Source: Isoetes taiwanensis (Eukaryota; Streptophyta; Lycopodiopsida; Isoetales; Isoetaceae). Taken from it: 64,000 nucleotides of DNA. Positions 32,831 to 44,819 of the stretch are shown piece by piece. The first letter of the stretch is position 1. Every line of letters starts with the position of its first letter. The stretch covers positions 44,133,203 through 44,197,202 of the forward strand of contig JAJEKV010000002.1 in assembly GCA_021234155.1 (NCBI GenBank), written 5' to 3'. Below the pieces are notes generated by a model, which worked only from the letters and a program-made list of their open reading frames with translations, made no database searches and was not told the origin of the DNA. Both the position numbers and the translations under genes were made by a program.

Positions 32831-34925
32831 AGCATTATTAAAAAAAAAAAAGGGGGCAGCACATCCAAACACTTTGAGATGATTCACATCTGGCTTTTCT
32901 CCAGTCCACATCTCCTCTGGAGTTTTATTTTCAAGAGCCACTATAGGTGACCTGTTTTGAAGATAGCATGCAGTTAGAATTGCTTCTCCCCAAAATTGAT
33001 TTGACAAATGTGCCCATTTCAGCATACTCAAGGCTCCTTCCTTCAATGTTCTTATTTTTCTTTCTGCTACTCCATTTTGAAACTGCTCATAAGGAGCTGT
33101 CTTTTAATGCCTTCTTGCTGCAAACATCTATTGAACTCATGAGAAACAAACACTGTACCATTGTCACTCCTGATTGCTCCAATGTACTGGCCTGTTTCCC
33201 TTTCTATTTGCTTCATCCATATTTTGAATGTTTCTAACACTTCATTCTTTTTCTTTAGCAGAAACACAATTGTTTTCCTGGAGTAATCATCTACTATTAC
33301 AAGAATAGAATAGAATAGAATAGTTTTTTTATCGTCCACTGAGACCAATCGGCCTATGGGACCCAGAAGGAGCGCAGCAAACTTATTACTGTCCGGGTTA
33401 AAAAACCCCCGCCCCGAAGGGTTTTCGAGGGAAAAACCGTGGCAGTAATAAAAATGCTGTCAAACTGTACAAGTATACATCATCATGAAATAAATGTGTA
33501 TGTACATGTCAAGTGCGTGCCCGAGGACATAGCTGATCTCGCATGTCCATGACCTCCTGAAGGTATGATCCTAGCATCCGTACGGATGCCGTGCTCAATG
33601 TCACATGTAGCTGCTGGCCAGGCCTGACCAACTCAGCATAGCGCATCCGGATTTGATCATATGCTGGGCAACTTTGAAGGGTATGAGATTCATCCTCAAT
33701 GACTCCCATTTGGCAGCATTGACAGAGCCTGTCCTGACGTGGCTCACCAATCCATCTGCCTGTCTCAATTCGAAGATGATGTGCCCCTGTGCGAATGGAG
33801 GCAATGAGTCTGCGTCTTTTCATGGGCAAGTGGGTGCGCAGGTAGCATTGTGGGCCTCGTTCCAATGTGGGATTTATGTGGCGCTGGTAGTGTGCTGTCT
33901 TGACCTGTTCAAGGGCGCTGGCATCCCAAAGCTTGCTGATGAAGCAAGCGTCAAGATATTGCCTCAAGCTATGGCGATCTGCCTCTGTTTGCACATGTAT
34001 GCACCTGTGCTCCTGCACATTCCATCTAGCCAAATATTGTGAAATATTTGGAAATATTGTGCCTTTCCAAATGTCTTTACTGGCATCTTTCCACTAAGAT
34101 CTGTGTGCACAAGCTGCAAGGGTTTTGTTGCTCTTTTTCCTCGCCTTTTCACCTTCTTGTATTGATACAGCTATTCAAACATCTGTCAACCTCGCTAAAG
34201 ATAGCAGATTTTTAGATAATCCAGGTACAAATAGTACATGGTCCAAATCTCGAGGTCAATCAGCAAAGTACAGTGTAATGGTACCCATGCCTGCTATGCT
34301 CAATCCTTCTGCTATGCCACTTACTTTTCTACCACTTGTCTCATCCTCATATTTCTTAAGCCATGCTCTACAATTTGTCATAACATGTGTTGCAGCTGAA
34401 TCCAATATCCATGTTTTTTGTTGAATTTTAGAGGCCACTAACGCTATGGCCTGTGATCCCTTGACCTCAGCTACCAAACCCACTCATCTTTTGTCTCACT
34501 GTCAGATGCACTTTTTGCCCCTTTTTGCCCATCTTTGTTCAAGAAAATTTCTACATGTGTGCCTCCAAACAAAGGCCATGTTTGCCTCTATCTCACTATA
34601 TCTTCTTTAGATGATTTTTCACTCTGTTCTTCTGCCATATGAGCCCTAGATGTTCCTCTAGTTCGTTTATTGTTCCATATTTTTCCAAATTTGGCTTTCT
34701 TGCCTTTATCTTTTTTATCATCTTCTTTTTCTCTAGTATTTTTCTTCTCATCACTCTTCTTTGTCTCCCAAAAGATTTTTAGAGTTTTCACCTCAACAGT
34801 GGACTGCCAAAAATGTTGATTCTATTTTTTTATTTTCAAATTATTATTTACTGAGTGCGCCATTGAGAAAGTACTCTTGCCATATCTTCAAGAAGAAAGT
34901 TTGAATGCTCGCCCAAGCTACGTCA
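32830..34925 (-). mobile_element. Ty1/copia fossil, interrupted by a LINE
   Basis: Minus-strand parts in order: a Lys-rich gag end (34588-34791), protease (WILDSAATHVMTNCRAWL), the start of integrase (LQLVHTDLSGKMP), then, after the LINE at 33296-34038, the integrase core (VIVDDYSRKTIVFLLKKKNE, IRSDNGTVF) and the NRSPIVALENKTPEEMW region. RT, RNase H and LTRs are not visible. It is broken in several places and is older than the LINE inside it. Its gag-side flank recurs inverted at 725-877. Confidence 0.88.
33296..34038 (-). mobile_element. LINE family A, 3' end copy, inserted into a copia fossil
   Basis: Minus strand: WFARWN-type linker (ARWNVQEHRCIHV), LWDASALEQVKTAHY, RLIASIRTGAHHLRIETGRW, and the CCHC-like region DRLCQCCQMGVIEDESHTLQ followed by SCPAYDQIRMRY, ending at PRART stop (33509). 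The 3' UTR (33300-33508) has the conserved CCCTTCGGGG hairpin and GTCTCAGTGGACGAT, then a CTATT-repeat tail. The 174-codon frame is open, making this one of the younger copies. The 5' end is truncated. Confidence 0.9.
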
Positions 34926-34929
34926 TTCG

Positions 34930-35690
34930 TAGAAAACCTTGAGCTTTCCATTTATGCTACTTGGATCTAGTCCGAGGCTTGTAGTAAAGTCCTTTTAGAG
35001 TTTGCTCTTCTCAGCAGTGGAATGGGTAAAAGTGACTTATAATTTTCAATTTGAAAATTAAGATTTCTCGAGTGCACCGCTAACATCTATATCAGTTAAT
35101 CATTCTTCTCAATGAATTCGCCGATAGAAGTGCTCTAGCTTATTCTTAGGATAGTCCAACCTTACTGCTTAGCTGCCAGCTTAGCATTTGCCATCCTTAC
35201 CTGTTTAGCTAGTAGCATATCGAAACATACAACAAGGATGGCTAAAAATATGATCGATTGTATGGCCACACTCTACCAAATGATAGAATTTGAATGGAAT
35301 TTTATCATCCACGGAGACCAGATGGCTTATAGAGGAGAGTGGCACAGAACTTCAATTATAATTAGACTAAGTAAGTAATCGATCATGCACCACTAATATG
35401 ATTATAACTTTACCACTCTTCCACCTCCCAATAGAGATAGGGCATCGTGTTGATGCAAGAGCAAATACCTTTACCATATCCAAGAATGATGATGTATTCG
35501 TCATGGTAAAATCTACATCCAATGGAGAGGAGTGATCGAAGCAGGCAGAACGACCTATGCCATTCCAAGGCATGTAAGTTAGAGCTTACTATTACTGGAG
35601 AAATGATTTTTATAGCTATTGCAGGTCTAGCGGGAGGCAGATGGACTATCAAATGAAAAGAACATAAAAGAGATCACAAGCAAGCAAGAT
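34930..35690. other. Unexplained stretch with a possible LINE tail relic
   Basis: No gene is visible. At 35287-35360, GGAATTTTATCATCCACGGA then GACCAGATGGCTTATAG resembles the 3' UTR end of LINE family A (ATTTTTAGCGTCCACGGAGA then CCGACTGGCCTATGG), minus orientation, without coding sequence attached. Confidence 0.4.
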
Positions 35691-36490
35691 GTTTGTGGTT
35701 CAATCCAATCCCAAGAGTCTGACAGAACAATGGTTCTCTTTCTAGATTTAGCAAAGATATGGATAGGCTAGGAAGATACTAGACTAGAATAATGGCTAGT
35801 ATACTGATTACTAATCTGTTTAGTTCACAATCTTTCCTGGATTCCAGTTTATCTAATTCCGCTTCTGCTTGCAGCTTCTTAAAGGACAAGATTTGTTGAT
35901 CTTCTTTCTTTCCAACACTGCTTTATATTCCTTAAAAAGGTGTATACTTAGATATTTTCTACAAAGGGTGGGCACTTCCCTTTATTAGTCTATTGTGAGC
36001 AAATCGACCTTTAATATTATGGTAAAGTCATAGACATGGCAATTTCGAGCCTTTAATCTCTGGCTATTTTGAGCATCTTCCAGAAGCCTGTGCTCGGATC
36101 CATGAAGCATGGCCGCAATTCACTTTTAAGAGGCCTCGATCCGTTATCAACCATCATTTAACTTTTAATAGCAAGTGTTGGATATGGTTTCTTATAAAAT
36201 TAGATGTTCATAAGGGTTATATTTAAAACTTGAATTTTCAAATGAAGGATCATTCATATGACTATTAGGCTAGTGGGAATGTTATGGCAAATACAATGCT
36301 TGCTTAATGCTCAATTGTCAAGTCTCTTGAATCGCTCCCCCAAGCCTCAAACATGTGCTATTGGAAAGAATACTTCCCCCAAATACACCAAATATGGATC
36401 AGTATATTGAAAGATTTTTAGGATGTTCATATAAGAGGTGCACCGTTCCAGTTGGATTTTTAATTTTAACTATAAAAGTAGTAATTACTA
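35690..36490 (+). repeat. ~800-bp dispersed repeat, first copy
   Basis: Matches 48700-49490 in the same orientation at roughly 85-90% by eye, with landmarks GATATGGATAGGCT, CCTGGATTCCAGTTTAT, CCGTTATCAACCATCATTTA and TCATATGACT. A frame in it (QVAFNKRLRPVINHHLTF in the second copy) has a faint look of a retroelement C-terminus but is not identified. Confidence 0.85.
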
Positions 36491-37140
36491 TTATTATGTT
36501 GTATTATTATATTGTATAAGCTTTTACGTCAATAATGACCCGACGTCCCATGGCTTGAATACAAGGTATGAGCACAACTCCTAACATGGCTTTAAGTCTA
36601 TATATCTAAGGGCAACTATTTTAGTCATAAGGTCCGGCAGAAGTGATGAAAAGAAACCCAAATTTTTAACCTGGGAAAAAACAACTTCCCCATTCCCTGG
36701 ATACCCATATTGCGACCTTATGGAGCTGGTTCCAACCCTTCTCCATTGGTGGACTTTTGTGATCTTTGGCGATATTGTATCTGCTCTCATGTTCTTCCAA
36801 TATCCTTCCAAACTTTGGGGTTTATCTTATATTATAATGTTTTGCTGTAATTCTTGGATCCAGCCCTAAATTGGAAGGCGAGGATTTATTGCCTAATTGG
36901 ACGATGAGGATTTAACAAAAAAAAAAGGGCAACGTTGCCCTATTGAAGCTTACGGCAACACAGCAGAGGGACGAGTCGTCGTGGAATAGAGCAGAGAACG
37001 GGTCGACAATTCTATGGTTCTGCTCAAACAATCAAGAACATTACATATCTTTGGAGCCAATCGAGCTGCAACGGTCGGAGCTGCAAATTTGGCATGATTC
37101 AGATAGGTATTAACATCTTCGTGCTTTTGAGCCAAAATCC

Positions 37141-38514
37141 ATGGAAGCCATCATTCATAGACTCAAAAACACAGTGAAGGGCTTTAGTCGTGTTGCTTCA
37201 CGCTCTTCACAAAACAGGTTCTTGCTATTTCTGTATTTTCGTTCTGCCTAATCTCCTTTATGTAGGATTTATCGTCTGTATTTGCTGAACAGCTATGGCG
37301 GCATCATGTTAGTTAGACGGTTTTGATAGTCTGCATTTCTATGAGCCCCTCTGATGCAACCATTCCGCCAGTGCACAACATGAAGTAAGCTATTTTGAAC
37401 TCTTTTTGTATTAAAATATCTGTGCAGGGTATTGGAGGAGATTTATTAGGTATCCAACTGCTATACATGACTATCAAACATAGATTAGCGTGGATTAGCA
37501 GTGCCTAAGTAGGTTGATGCCAGCCAGCATATTTAAGGCAATTTTGTCTTTCTAGCAGTTAGGGTTCTTGCACTGTTTTTTTGGGAATGAGCTTCAGCCC
37601 TTGCTTTTGGAGCATCGGACATGCATCAGGTTACATGCCGGAAACCAGAAGGCTCAATTCTTTTAGTCCAGAGGTGAACAGATGATCTGCTTTCCTTTTC
37701 TCTACTTTTCTTGCATAATGTTTATCTTTTGCAAATAAGAAGGATGATTTTTGCTTGCAAAGAAATGTTGGTAAATCTAATATTTCTAAATGATGTGACA
37801 CAGCTGTCTGTAAATTTAGGATTTGATAGATGTTTACGTTTATGTTTATGCCACTGAACAAATGATTGTCTTACCAAATATTTGAGCAAAGTCACAGATG
37901 TTCTCCCTGATCATTATCATGTACAATAGAAACTGTTTGATGGACTACGTGTTGTTAATATTGTATGCTTTCCTTTTCAGACGCTCTGTGCAATACTTTT
38001 AAAGATTACAAAGTTTAGTTTGTGCTTAAATTTTGCAGGCTCGCAGCATTGGATCAGGAAAGAAGAATATAAGGCAACATTTCCAAGGTAAAATTGTTTA
38101 CCTCTTATGGTTGGTGATTTTAGGGTAAAAAGTTAACTGATCCTCTTCCTTTGTATAACATTCAGATTGATGGGTCTTGCCACCACACTGTCGAAAACTT
38201 TTCACAGCAAATCAGATAAAAGGAGGTAATTTCTTTTCTAGACCAATTGATAACCACATTATGTGGGGAATACAAGGCTAACATTATTGTATTACTATCT
38301 GTAGCTTGATTCTATGATGCAAACAGTTCCAAGCCAAATAGTATGGAGGGCCAAATGGAATTAACAGCAATGATGTGTAGAGCCAAATTATGAAGAGTAC
38401 TTTGCAATCTGGAAATAATTCTCTAATTGGTCATTTCGATGGAAATTCAGGAATAGAATAGCGAAGGATTGCCTATGCAGAGACATAATACAGGCTTGGG
38501 AACTTAAATCATAG
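37141..38514 (+). CDS. Five-exon host gene, 93 residues, family unknown
   Basis: Exons 37141-37217, 37598-37629, 38039-38087, 38166-38225 and 38451-38514 all have GT donors and AG acceptors, and all phases agree: 282 bases, ATG to TAG, without an internal stop. The product starts MEAIIHRLKNTVKGFSRVAS, a basic amphipathic N-terminus without acidic residues after position 2, compatible with an organelle-targeting peptide. It continues PCFWSIGHASGSQHWIRKEE, YKATFPRLMGLATTLSKTFH, KSDKRRNRIAKDCLCRDIIQ and ends AWELKS. I do not recognise the family. Because five exons fit together by sequence alone, I think this is a real gene. Exon 2 (32 bp) is the least certain part. The minus-strand frame at 36950-37135 is not supported. 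Confidence 0.55.
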
Positions 38515-38517
38515 GGT

Positions 38518-38960
38518 GAGGTTTTTGTAGAGGGACAACATCAGGACCAAACTCTTCTTCTTGGCAGTTCCCATCAATTATATATTTTAGGACTGTTTCT
38601 GCAACTCTAGATCTATTGGGCATATGACTACCAGCTATAAATCTCATGCATAATTTATCTCATTCCGCCATCCGGGCCCCTTTTAAGAATTATACCACAT
38701 GCTCTCTGTTCTTGAGTGACTTGCCAAGTCCAAATTTAAGATGGTTTTACGGTGTAAGGAGAGCACTTGGTTTAATGGGCAACAAATATGCTGCCCTTAT
38801 TTTATGTGGAATGTTGCAATCACAACGTCAAATCACGTATCATCTGCAATATATATTAAACTTTGAAAGGTACACAATGTTAATAGGAACTTACGACAGT
38901 TGGGAAAACCATGCACAAGGAATCGTGCACTACATCACTCTCACAATAACACTGACAACT
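38518..38960. other. 3' flank of the five-exon gene, no other feature seen
   Basis: A 141-codon frame at 38646-39071 runs into the 62-bp tandem repeat and lacks any family resemblance, so I do not call it. Confidence 0.4.
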
Positions 38961-38964
38961 TATA

Positions 38965-39140
38965 AATGTTACTTTTACAATGTTAGTGCTAGAGATACGA
39001 AACACTTAGTGCATTGCATATTTGGCAATGTTACCTTCACAATGTTAGTGCTAGAGATACTAAACACTTAGTGCATTGCATATTTAGCAACGTTACATTC
39101 ATAATGTTAGTGCTAGAGATAACAAACACTTATTGCATAA
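38965..39140. repeat. 62-bp tandem repeat, three units
   Basis: TGTTAGTGCTAGAGATA recurs at 38981, 39043 and 39105, exactly 62 bp apart, with ACACTTAGTGCATTGCATAT in each of the first two. Confidence 0.92.
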
Positions 39141-39384
39141 TGGAATCTGGGGAACATAGTAGCATTTGACAACCCAAGTGTAGACACTATGTGCAACAAG
39201 AAAAAAAGTCACAAAAATACACACATCTTTTCCTTTTTGTTGTAAATGCCAATGGAATTTGAGAGCATCGTAGCAGTTAAGAACATCAACCAACAAGACC
39301 TACAGAAAAAAATAGCAGATCTCAAAATTGTTATGAACAAGCACAAGATTATTCTACTCAAAGCTCTCAGAGATACTGATGCAA

Positions 39385-39608
39385 CATTATTTAACATCAA
39401 GGAGACGTTAAACTGCCATACCCAAGGTCACGGGTTCAACGCCTCGTTGTGAAAGTGGCCATGCAATGTAAAGTTGGTGGGGGAAGGACCCACTTCAGCA
39501 ATGTAAAGTGGTGGGGGCAGGACCCATCTGGGTGTGTTGTAAAGTGTCACATGTCCGATAGGACGCTGCCTTGTGGCGTGACGTTAAAATCTCTTCTTCT
39601 TCTTCTTC
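39385..39608 (+). mobile_element. Probable tRNA-derived SINE with TTC-repeat tail
   Basis: GGTCACGGGTTCAACGCCTC (39426-39445) matches a tRNA T-arm/B box, followed by a repeated GCAATGTAAAGTKGGTGGGG body, GGACGCTGCCTTGTGGCGTG and an end of TCTTCTTCTTCTTCTTC. This layout (B box, short body, simple-repeat tail) is that of a plant SINE. The A box and the exact 5' end are not clear. Confidence 0.5.
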
Positions 39609-39704
39609 AAACATTGTTAAACCTTTGAAAAAATTTTATTACGGTTGGATTATTACTGCATGCATTTCTCATTGCGACCAAAACGTGTTTAGGCTCCCAA
39701 CTTA

Positions 39705-39733
39705 TGCCCAGCAACACTGGGCACTATTACCAG
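39705..39733 (+). mobile_element. Second Helitron-like 3' terminus
   Basis: TGCCCAGCAACACTGGGCA then ten bases ending CCAG, followed by T. It differs by few bases from the end at 31042-31070 and shares the upstream CTTA and downstream TTTTTAAT context. The CTAG terminus has changed to CCAG. The 5' end was not found. Confidence 0.5.
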
Positions 39734-39774
39734 TTTTTAATAGTGGTATACAAAAATGTGAAATTTCAGCACAT

Positions 39775-40450
39775 CTTCAGCCCTTGCTTTCTTGGCAAGC
39801 TCTGGGACCCCAGCGCTCTAGAGCAGGTCAAAACGGCCCATTACAAGGAGCACATCAACCCCGTGTTAGCCCGGGGCCCACAGCTCTACCTGCGTTCCCA
39901 GCTGCCCCTGAAAAAGTGCAGACTCATTGCCTCCATTCACACAGGTGCCCACCATCTTCGCATCGAGACGGGCAGGTGGATTGGGGAGCCCCGCCAGGAC
40001 AGGCTCTGTCAGTGCTGTCAAACGGGTGCCATTGAGGATGAGTCTCACACTTTCCAGAGCTGCCCAGCATTCAGTCAGATCCGGGCCAGATACGCTCCCT
40101 TAGTACGGCCGGACTTGCCCCTACATTTGCTGATGAACACGCCGTCAGTACGTGCTCTGGGGTCGTACATTCAGGAGGTACTGGATCTGCGAGCTCACCT
40201 TTGCCCCCGCATGGCTGCCCGCTGATCAGGCACTACGGGTGCGGTGCATGAGTGTATATATTTGTGTGTTTTTGCATTTTGTATATTGGAACAGTTTGTC
40301 AGCAGGCTGATTGCTGCCACGGTTTTTCCCTCGAAAACCCTTGGGGGCGGGGTTTTTTTAATCCGGGTAGTAATCCGCTTGCTGCGCTTTTGTATTGGGT
40401 CCCATAGACCGATTGGTCTCCGTGGACGATAAAAATACCTTCCTTCCTTC
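39775..40450 (+). mobile_element. LINE family A, 3' end copy
   Basis: Open frame: FLGKLWDPSALEQVKTAHYK, RLIASIHTGAHHLRIETGRW, DRLCQCCQTGAIEDESHTFQ, SCPAFSQIRARY, ending MAAR stop at 40225. The 3' UTR carries CCCTTGGGGGCGGGGTTTTT and CCGATTGGTCTCCGTGGACG, then a CCTT-repeat tail (40439-40453). The tail repeat differs from the CTATT tails of the copies at 33.3 and 57.1 kb. The coding part is undamaged over about 150 codons but is 5'-truncated. Confidence 0.9.
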
Positions 40451-40571
40451 CTACCGCTAGTTTAATGAAGGACGACAAACTCTATTCAATATTCAAAAGA
40501 AGTACACAATTGCAAAAGACAAGAACAAAATCTCGGTAGACAAAGATAATCCATTGAATGAAGCAATCTGC

Positions 40572-41202
40572 CTATGTATAAGATAATATACCCAAACATT
40601 CCTCAAAAATCAAGAGTCTCTTCTCAAGAGCAAGCTGAAGACATAGGTATGCCTTCACCAATCTATCTTGTGCCTTGTTAAGAACTTGGTCAGCACTAAT
40701 TCTTAAGCGCTTGAAGATATACCACAGCCACCTTTTCCAAATAGACCATAACAACCATCCTGTTGCTGCAAATTGTTTTCCCATTTATGTTTAGACTGCA
40801 TAGACATCAATCATAGTCTTGTCACTCAAAGATTCATTCTTGGAGAGAAAGTTCAAGGAAGAGTTTAGATCTATTTGAAATTTTTCCTTTAGCACGTTGA
40901 GGTCTAAAATCATGACTGTAAAGATGTTTCCCAAGCTGCTCATCATTGGAAGTAAGAACATCTTTCCCTTTCTGCTTATATCTTTCAATATCATTATCTT
41001 TGACAATGCCCTTGTAAAATCATAAGAAGATACCTTTGTTTAAAACTGTAACTGCTTTTTCATGATCATTTTTATGAGTCTTTGAATTTGAGAAGGAGGC
41101 AATTTGATCTTCAAGAACCTTATTACCATCATTTTCTCCAGATAATCTCTTTTTTTTTTTATATTCTTCTTGCACTACCATTTTGGTTAACAAAGGGTCC
41201 AA
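40572..41202 (-). other. Possible decayed coding region, unrecognised
   Basis: Three adjacent minus-strand frames (41202-41020, 41006-40791, 40784-40572) follow one another with short gaps and have protein-like composition (QEEYKKKKRLSGENDGNK; LNVLKEKFQIDLNSSLNFLS; WSIWKRWLWYIFKRLR). They may be remnants of one ORF. No family is visible. Confidence 0.25.
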
Positions 41203-41321
41203 TTATTTGAGTTTCTTGAATTGTGATGTTTGATAGCAACAATAAAGTTATCCACTGTAATACCATTGTTTTTCTTGCTGAATTAATCCTTCAATACATA
41301 AGGATTAGAAGTAGCCATATT

Positions 41322-44300
41322 TGTATTTTTGTTTAAGGTCCAAGCTAGACTAGTCTTGTCACTAGAATATCATCTTGTACAGACTAGCTAGAATACCCTA
41401 CCACCGGTCAAGGGGCCAAAGTGGAGGACACGTATAGGCACAAGTTCTACCACGTCGGGGATCATGGCCGTATAACCCCAGTAACCAACTCCCAAAGATA
41501 AACATACACTGGCCGGGTTTGAACCCGTGACCAAGTGCACATTTATTTTGGCATTACTAGGCCTATACCAACTCACCACACATCCGTTCGGCAAAACTTT
41601 AGCCATACATGCACACTTTGTAGGCAGGATACCTCCTAGCCTTAGGATGTCCGCAGTGTATTTTTGTATTTTTGTTTAAGGTCCAAGCTAGACTAGTCTT
41701 GTCACTAGAATATCATCTTGTACAGACTAGCTAGAATACCCTACCACCGGTCAAGGGGCCAAAGTGGAGGACACGTATAGGCACAAGTTCTACCACGTCG
41801 GGGATCATGGCCGTATAACCCCAGTAACCAACTCCCAAAGATAAACATACACTGGCCGGGTTTGAACCCGTGACCAAGTGCACATTTATTTTGGCATTAC
41901 TAGGCCTATACCAACTCACCACACATCCGTTGGGCAAAACTTTAGCCATACATGCACACTTTGTAGGCAGGATACCTCCTAGCCTTAGGATGTCACAGGT
42001 ATTTTTGTATTTTTGTTTAAGGTCCAAGCTAGACTAGTCTTGTCACTAGAATATCATCTTGTACAGACCCCTACCACCGGTCAAGGGGCCAAAGTGGAGG
42101 ACACGTATAGGCACAAGTTCTACCACGTCGGGGATCATGGCCGTATAACCCCAGTAACCAACTCCCAAAGATAAACATACACTGTCCGGGTTTGAACCCG
42201 TGACCAAGTGCACATTTATTTTGGCATTACTAGGCCTATACCAACTCACCACACATCCGTTGGGCAAAACTTTAGCCATACATGCACACTTTGTAGGCAG
42301 GATACCTCCTAGCCTTAGGATGTCACAGGTATTTTTGTATTTTTGTTTAAGGTCCAAGCTAGACTAGTCTTGTCACTAGAATATCATCTTGTACAGACTA
42401 GCTAGAATACCCTACCACCGGTCAAGGGGCCAAAGTGGAGGACACGTATAGGCACAAGTTCTACCACGTCGGGGATCATGGCCGTATAACCCCAGTAACC
42501 AACTCCCAAAGATAAACATACAATGGCCGGGTTTGAACCCGTGACCAAGTGCACATTTATTTTGGCATTACTAGGCTTATACCAACTCACCACACATCCG
42601 TTGGGCAAAACTTTAGCCATACATGCACACTTTGTAGGCAGGATACCTCCTAGCCTTAGGATGTCCTGTGTATTTTTGTATTTTTGTTTAAGGTCCAAGC
42701 TAGACTAGTCTTGTCACTAGAATATCATCTTGTAATGAGACCCTACCACCGGTCAAGGGGCCAAAGTGGAGGACACGATAGGCACAAGTTCTACCACGCC
42801 GGGGAATCATGGCCGATAACCCCAAAGAACCAACTCCCAAAGATAAACATACACCTGGGCCGGGTTTGAACCCGTGACCAAGTGCACATTTATTTTGGCA
42901 TTACTAGGCCTATACCAACTCACCACACATCCGTTGGGCAAAACTTTAGCCATACATGCACACTTTGTAGGCAGGATACCTCCTAGCCTTAGGATGTCAC
43001 AGGTATTTTTGTATTTTTGTTTAAGGTCCAAGCTAGATTATTCTTGTCACTAGAATATCATCTTGTACAGACTAGCTAGAATACCCTACCACCGGTCAAG
43101 GGGCCAAAGTGGAGGACACGTATAGGCACAAGTTCTACCACGCCGGGGATCATGGCCGTATAACCCCACTAACCAACTCCCAAAGATAAACATACACTGG
43201 CCGGGTTTGAACCCGTGACCAAGTGCACATTTATTTTGGCATTACTAGGCCTATACCAACTCACCACACATCCGTTGGGCAAAACTTTAGCCATACATGC
43301 ACACTTTGTAGGCAGGATACCTCCTAGCCTTAGGATGTCACATGTATTTTTGTATTTTTGTTTAAGGTCCAAGCTAGACTAGTCTTGTCACTAGAATATC
43401 ATCTTGTACAGACTAGCTAGAATACCCTACCACCGGTCAAGGGGCCAAAGTGGAGGACACGTATAGGCACAAGTTCTACCACGTCGGGGATCATGGCCGT
43501 ATAACCCCAGTAACCAACTCCCAAAGATAAACATACACTGGCCGGGTTTGAACCCATGACCAAGTGCACATTTATTTTGGCATTACTAGGCCTATACCAA
43601 CTCACCACACATCCGTTGGGCAAAACTTTAGCCATACATGCACACTTTGTAGGCGGGGATACCTCCTAGCCTTAGGATGTCACATGTATTTTTGTATTTT
43701 TGTTTAAGGTCCAAGCTAGACTAGTCTTGTCACTAGAATATCATCTTGTACAGACTAGCTAGAATACCCTACCACCGGTCAAGGGGCCAAAGTGGAGGAC
43801 ACTTATAGGCACAAGTTCTACCACGTCGGGGATCATGGCCGTATAACCCCAGTAACCAACTCCCAAAGATAAACATACACTGGCCGGGTTTGAACCCGTG
43901 ACCAAGTGCACATTTATTTTGGCATTACTAGGCCTATACCAACTCACCACACATCCGTTCGGCAAAACTTTAGCCATACATGCACACTTTGTAGGCAGGA
44001 TACCTCCTAGCCTTAGGATGTCACAGGTATTTTTGTATTTTTGTTTAAGGTCCAAGCTAGACTAGTCTTGTCACTAGAATATCATCTTGTACAGACTAGC
44101 TAGAATACCCTACCACCGGTCAAGGGGCCAAAGTGGAGGACACGTATAGGCACAAGTTCTACCACGTCGGGGATCATGGCCGTATAACCCCAGTAACCAA
44201 CTCCCAAAGATAAACATACACTGGCCGGGTTTGAACCCGTGACCAAGTGCACATTTATTTTGGCATTATTAGGCCTATACCAACTCACCACACATCCGTT

Positions 44301-44818
44301 GGGCAAAACTTTAGGGTGAAAGCATGCTAGGGTGTACCATATAAATTACCTTTTAGGGAGTGCAAAACTACCCAAAAAAGTACCCAGTACTGGGTACTGG
44401 GAACTTGCATAAATGTCTCAATAAACAATAAGTTTGAGAGTTGATTGATTCATTTTAGTTTCTAATGGTGTTGTTATACTTTGATACTATAGATTGACAT
44501 GTTATTGATCTTCAATTCAAATTTTTTTTATTGATTTTAGTGGAAAGAAAACTATGAAAGTACCAGATTTAAAAGTACCCAGTGTAGGTACTTTTGAGGG
44601 TTCCAAAAGTGGTACACCGTAGCATGCTTTCACCCTTTAGCCATACATGCACACTTTGTAGGCAGGATACCTCCTAGCCTTAGGATGTCACAGGTATTTT
44701 TGTATTTTTGTTTAAGGTCCAAGCTAGACTAGTCTTGTCACTAGAATATCATCTTGTACAGACTAGCTAGAATACCCTACCACCGGTCAAGGGGCCAAAG
44801 TGGAGGACACGTATGAGG
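41322..44818 (-). repeat. Head-to-tail array of ~10 tRNA-derived SINE units, period ~342 bp
   Basis: The start of each unit, TTTTTGTTTAAGGTCCAAGC, occurs at about 41330, 41668, 42006, 42338, 42678, 43012, 43351, 43693, 44035 and 44704. Every full unit carries, on the minus strand, the A box GGTGAGTTGGTATAGG and the B box GGGTTCAAACCC of the solitary SINE at 5263-5557. Units differ by few bases and small deletions (for example CTAGCTAGAATA lost near 42068). The repeated 98-codon minus frames are read-outs of the repeat, not genes. The last unit is cut off at 44818. The extra gap near 44314 is a MITE. Confidence 0.93.
44314..44635. mobile_element. TIR MITE inside a SINE unit, TSD TTTA
   Basis: GGGTGAAAGCATGCTAGGGT is matched at the other end by its inverse; 25 of 26 terminal bases pair. 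The flanks are TTTA at 44310-44313 and 44636-44639, and removing the element with one TTTA restores the SINE unit exactly. Because the ends are partly palindromic the duplication could be read as 4-6 bp. The GGG end and T/A-rich duplication recall Tourist/Harbinger MITEs, but the superfamily is not settled. It contains GTACCCAGTACTGGGTAC. Confidence 0.88.
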
Positions 44819-44819
44819 C

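Noticed and set aside
41388-44306. Repeated ~98-codon minus frames beginning MDLKQKYKNTCDILRLGG
   Set aside because: They follow the SINE unit exactly and overlap its pol III boxes; the solitary SINE has the same frame.
41322-44818. CRISPR-like or tRNA gene array
   Set aside because: Units are ~342 bp, near identical throughout without unique spacers, and the tRNA-like part does not fold to a complete cloverleaf.
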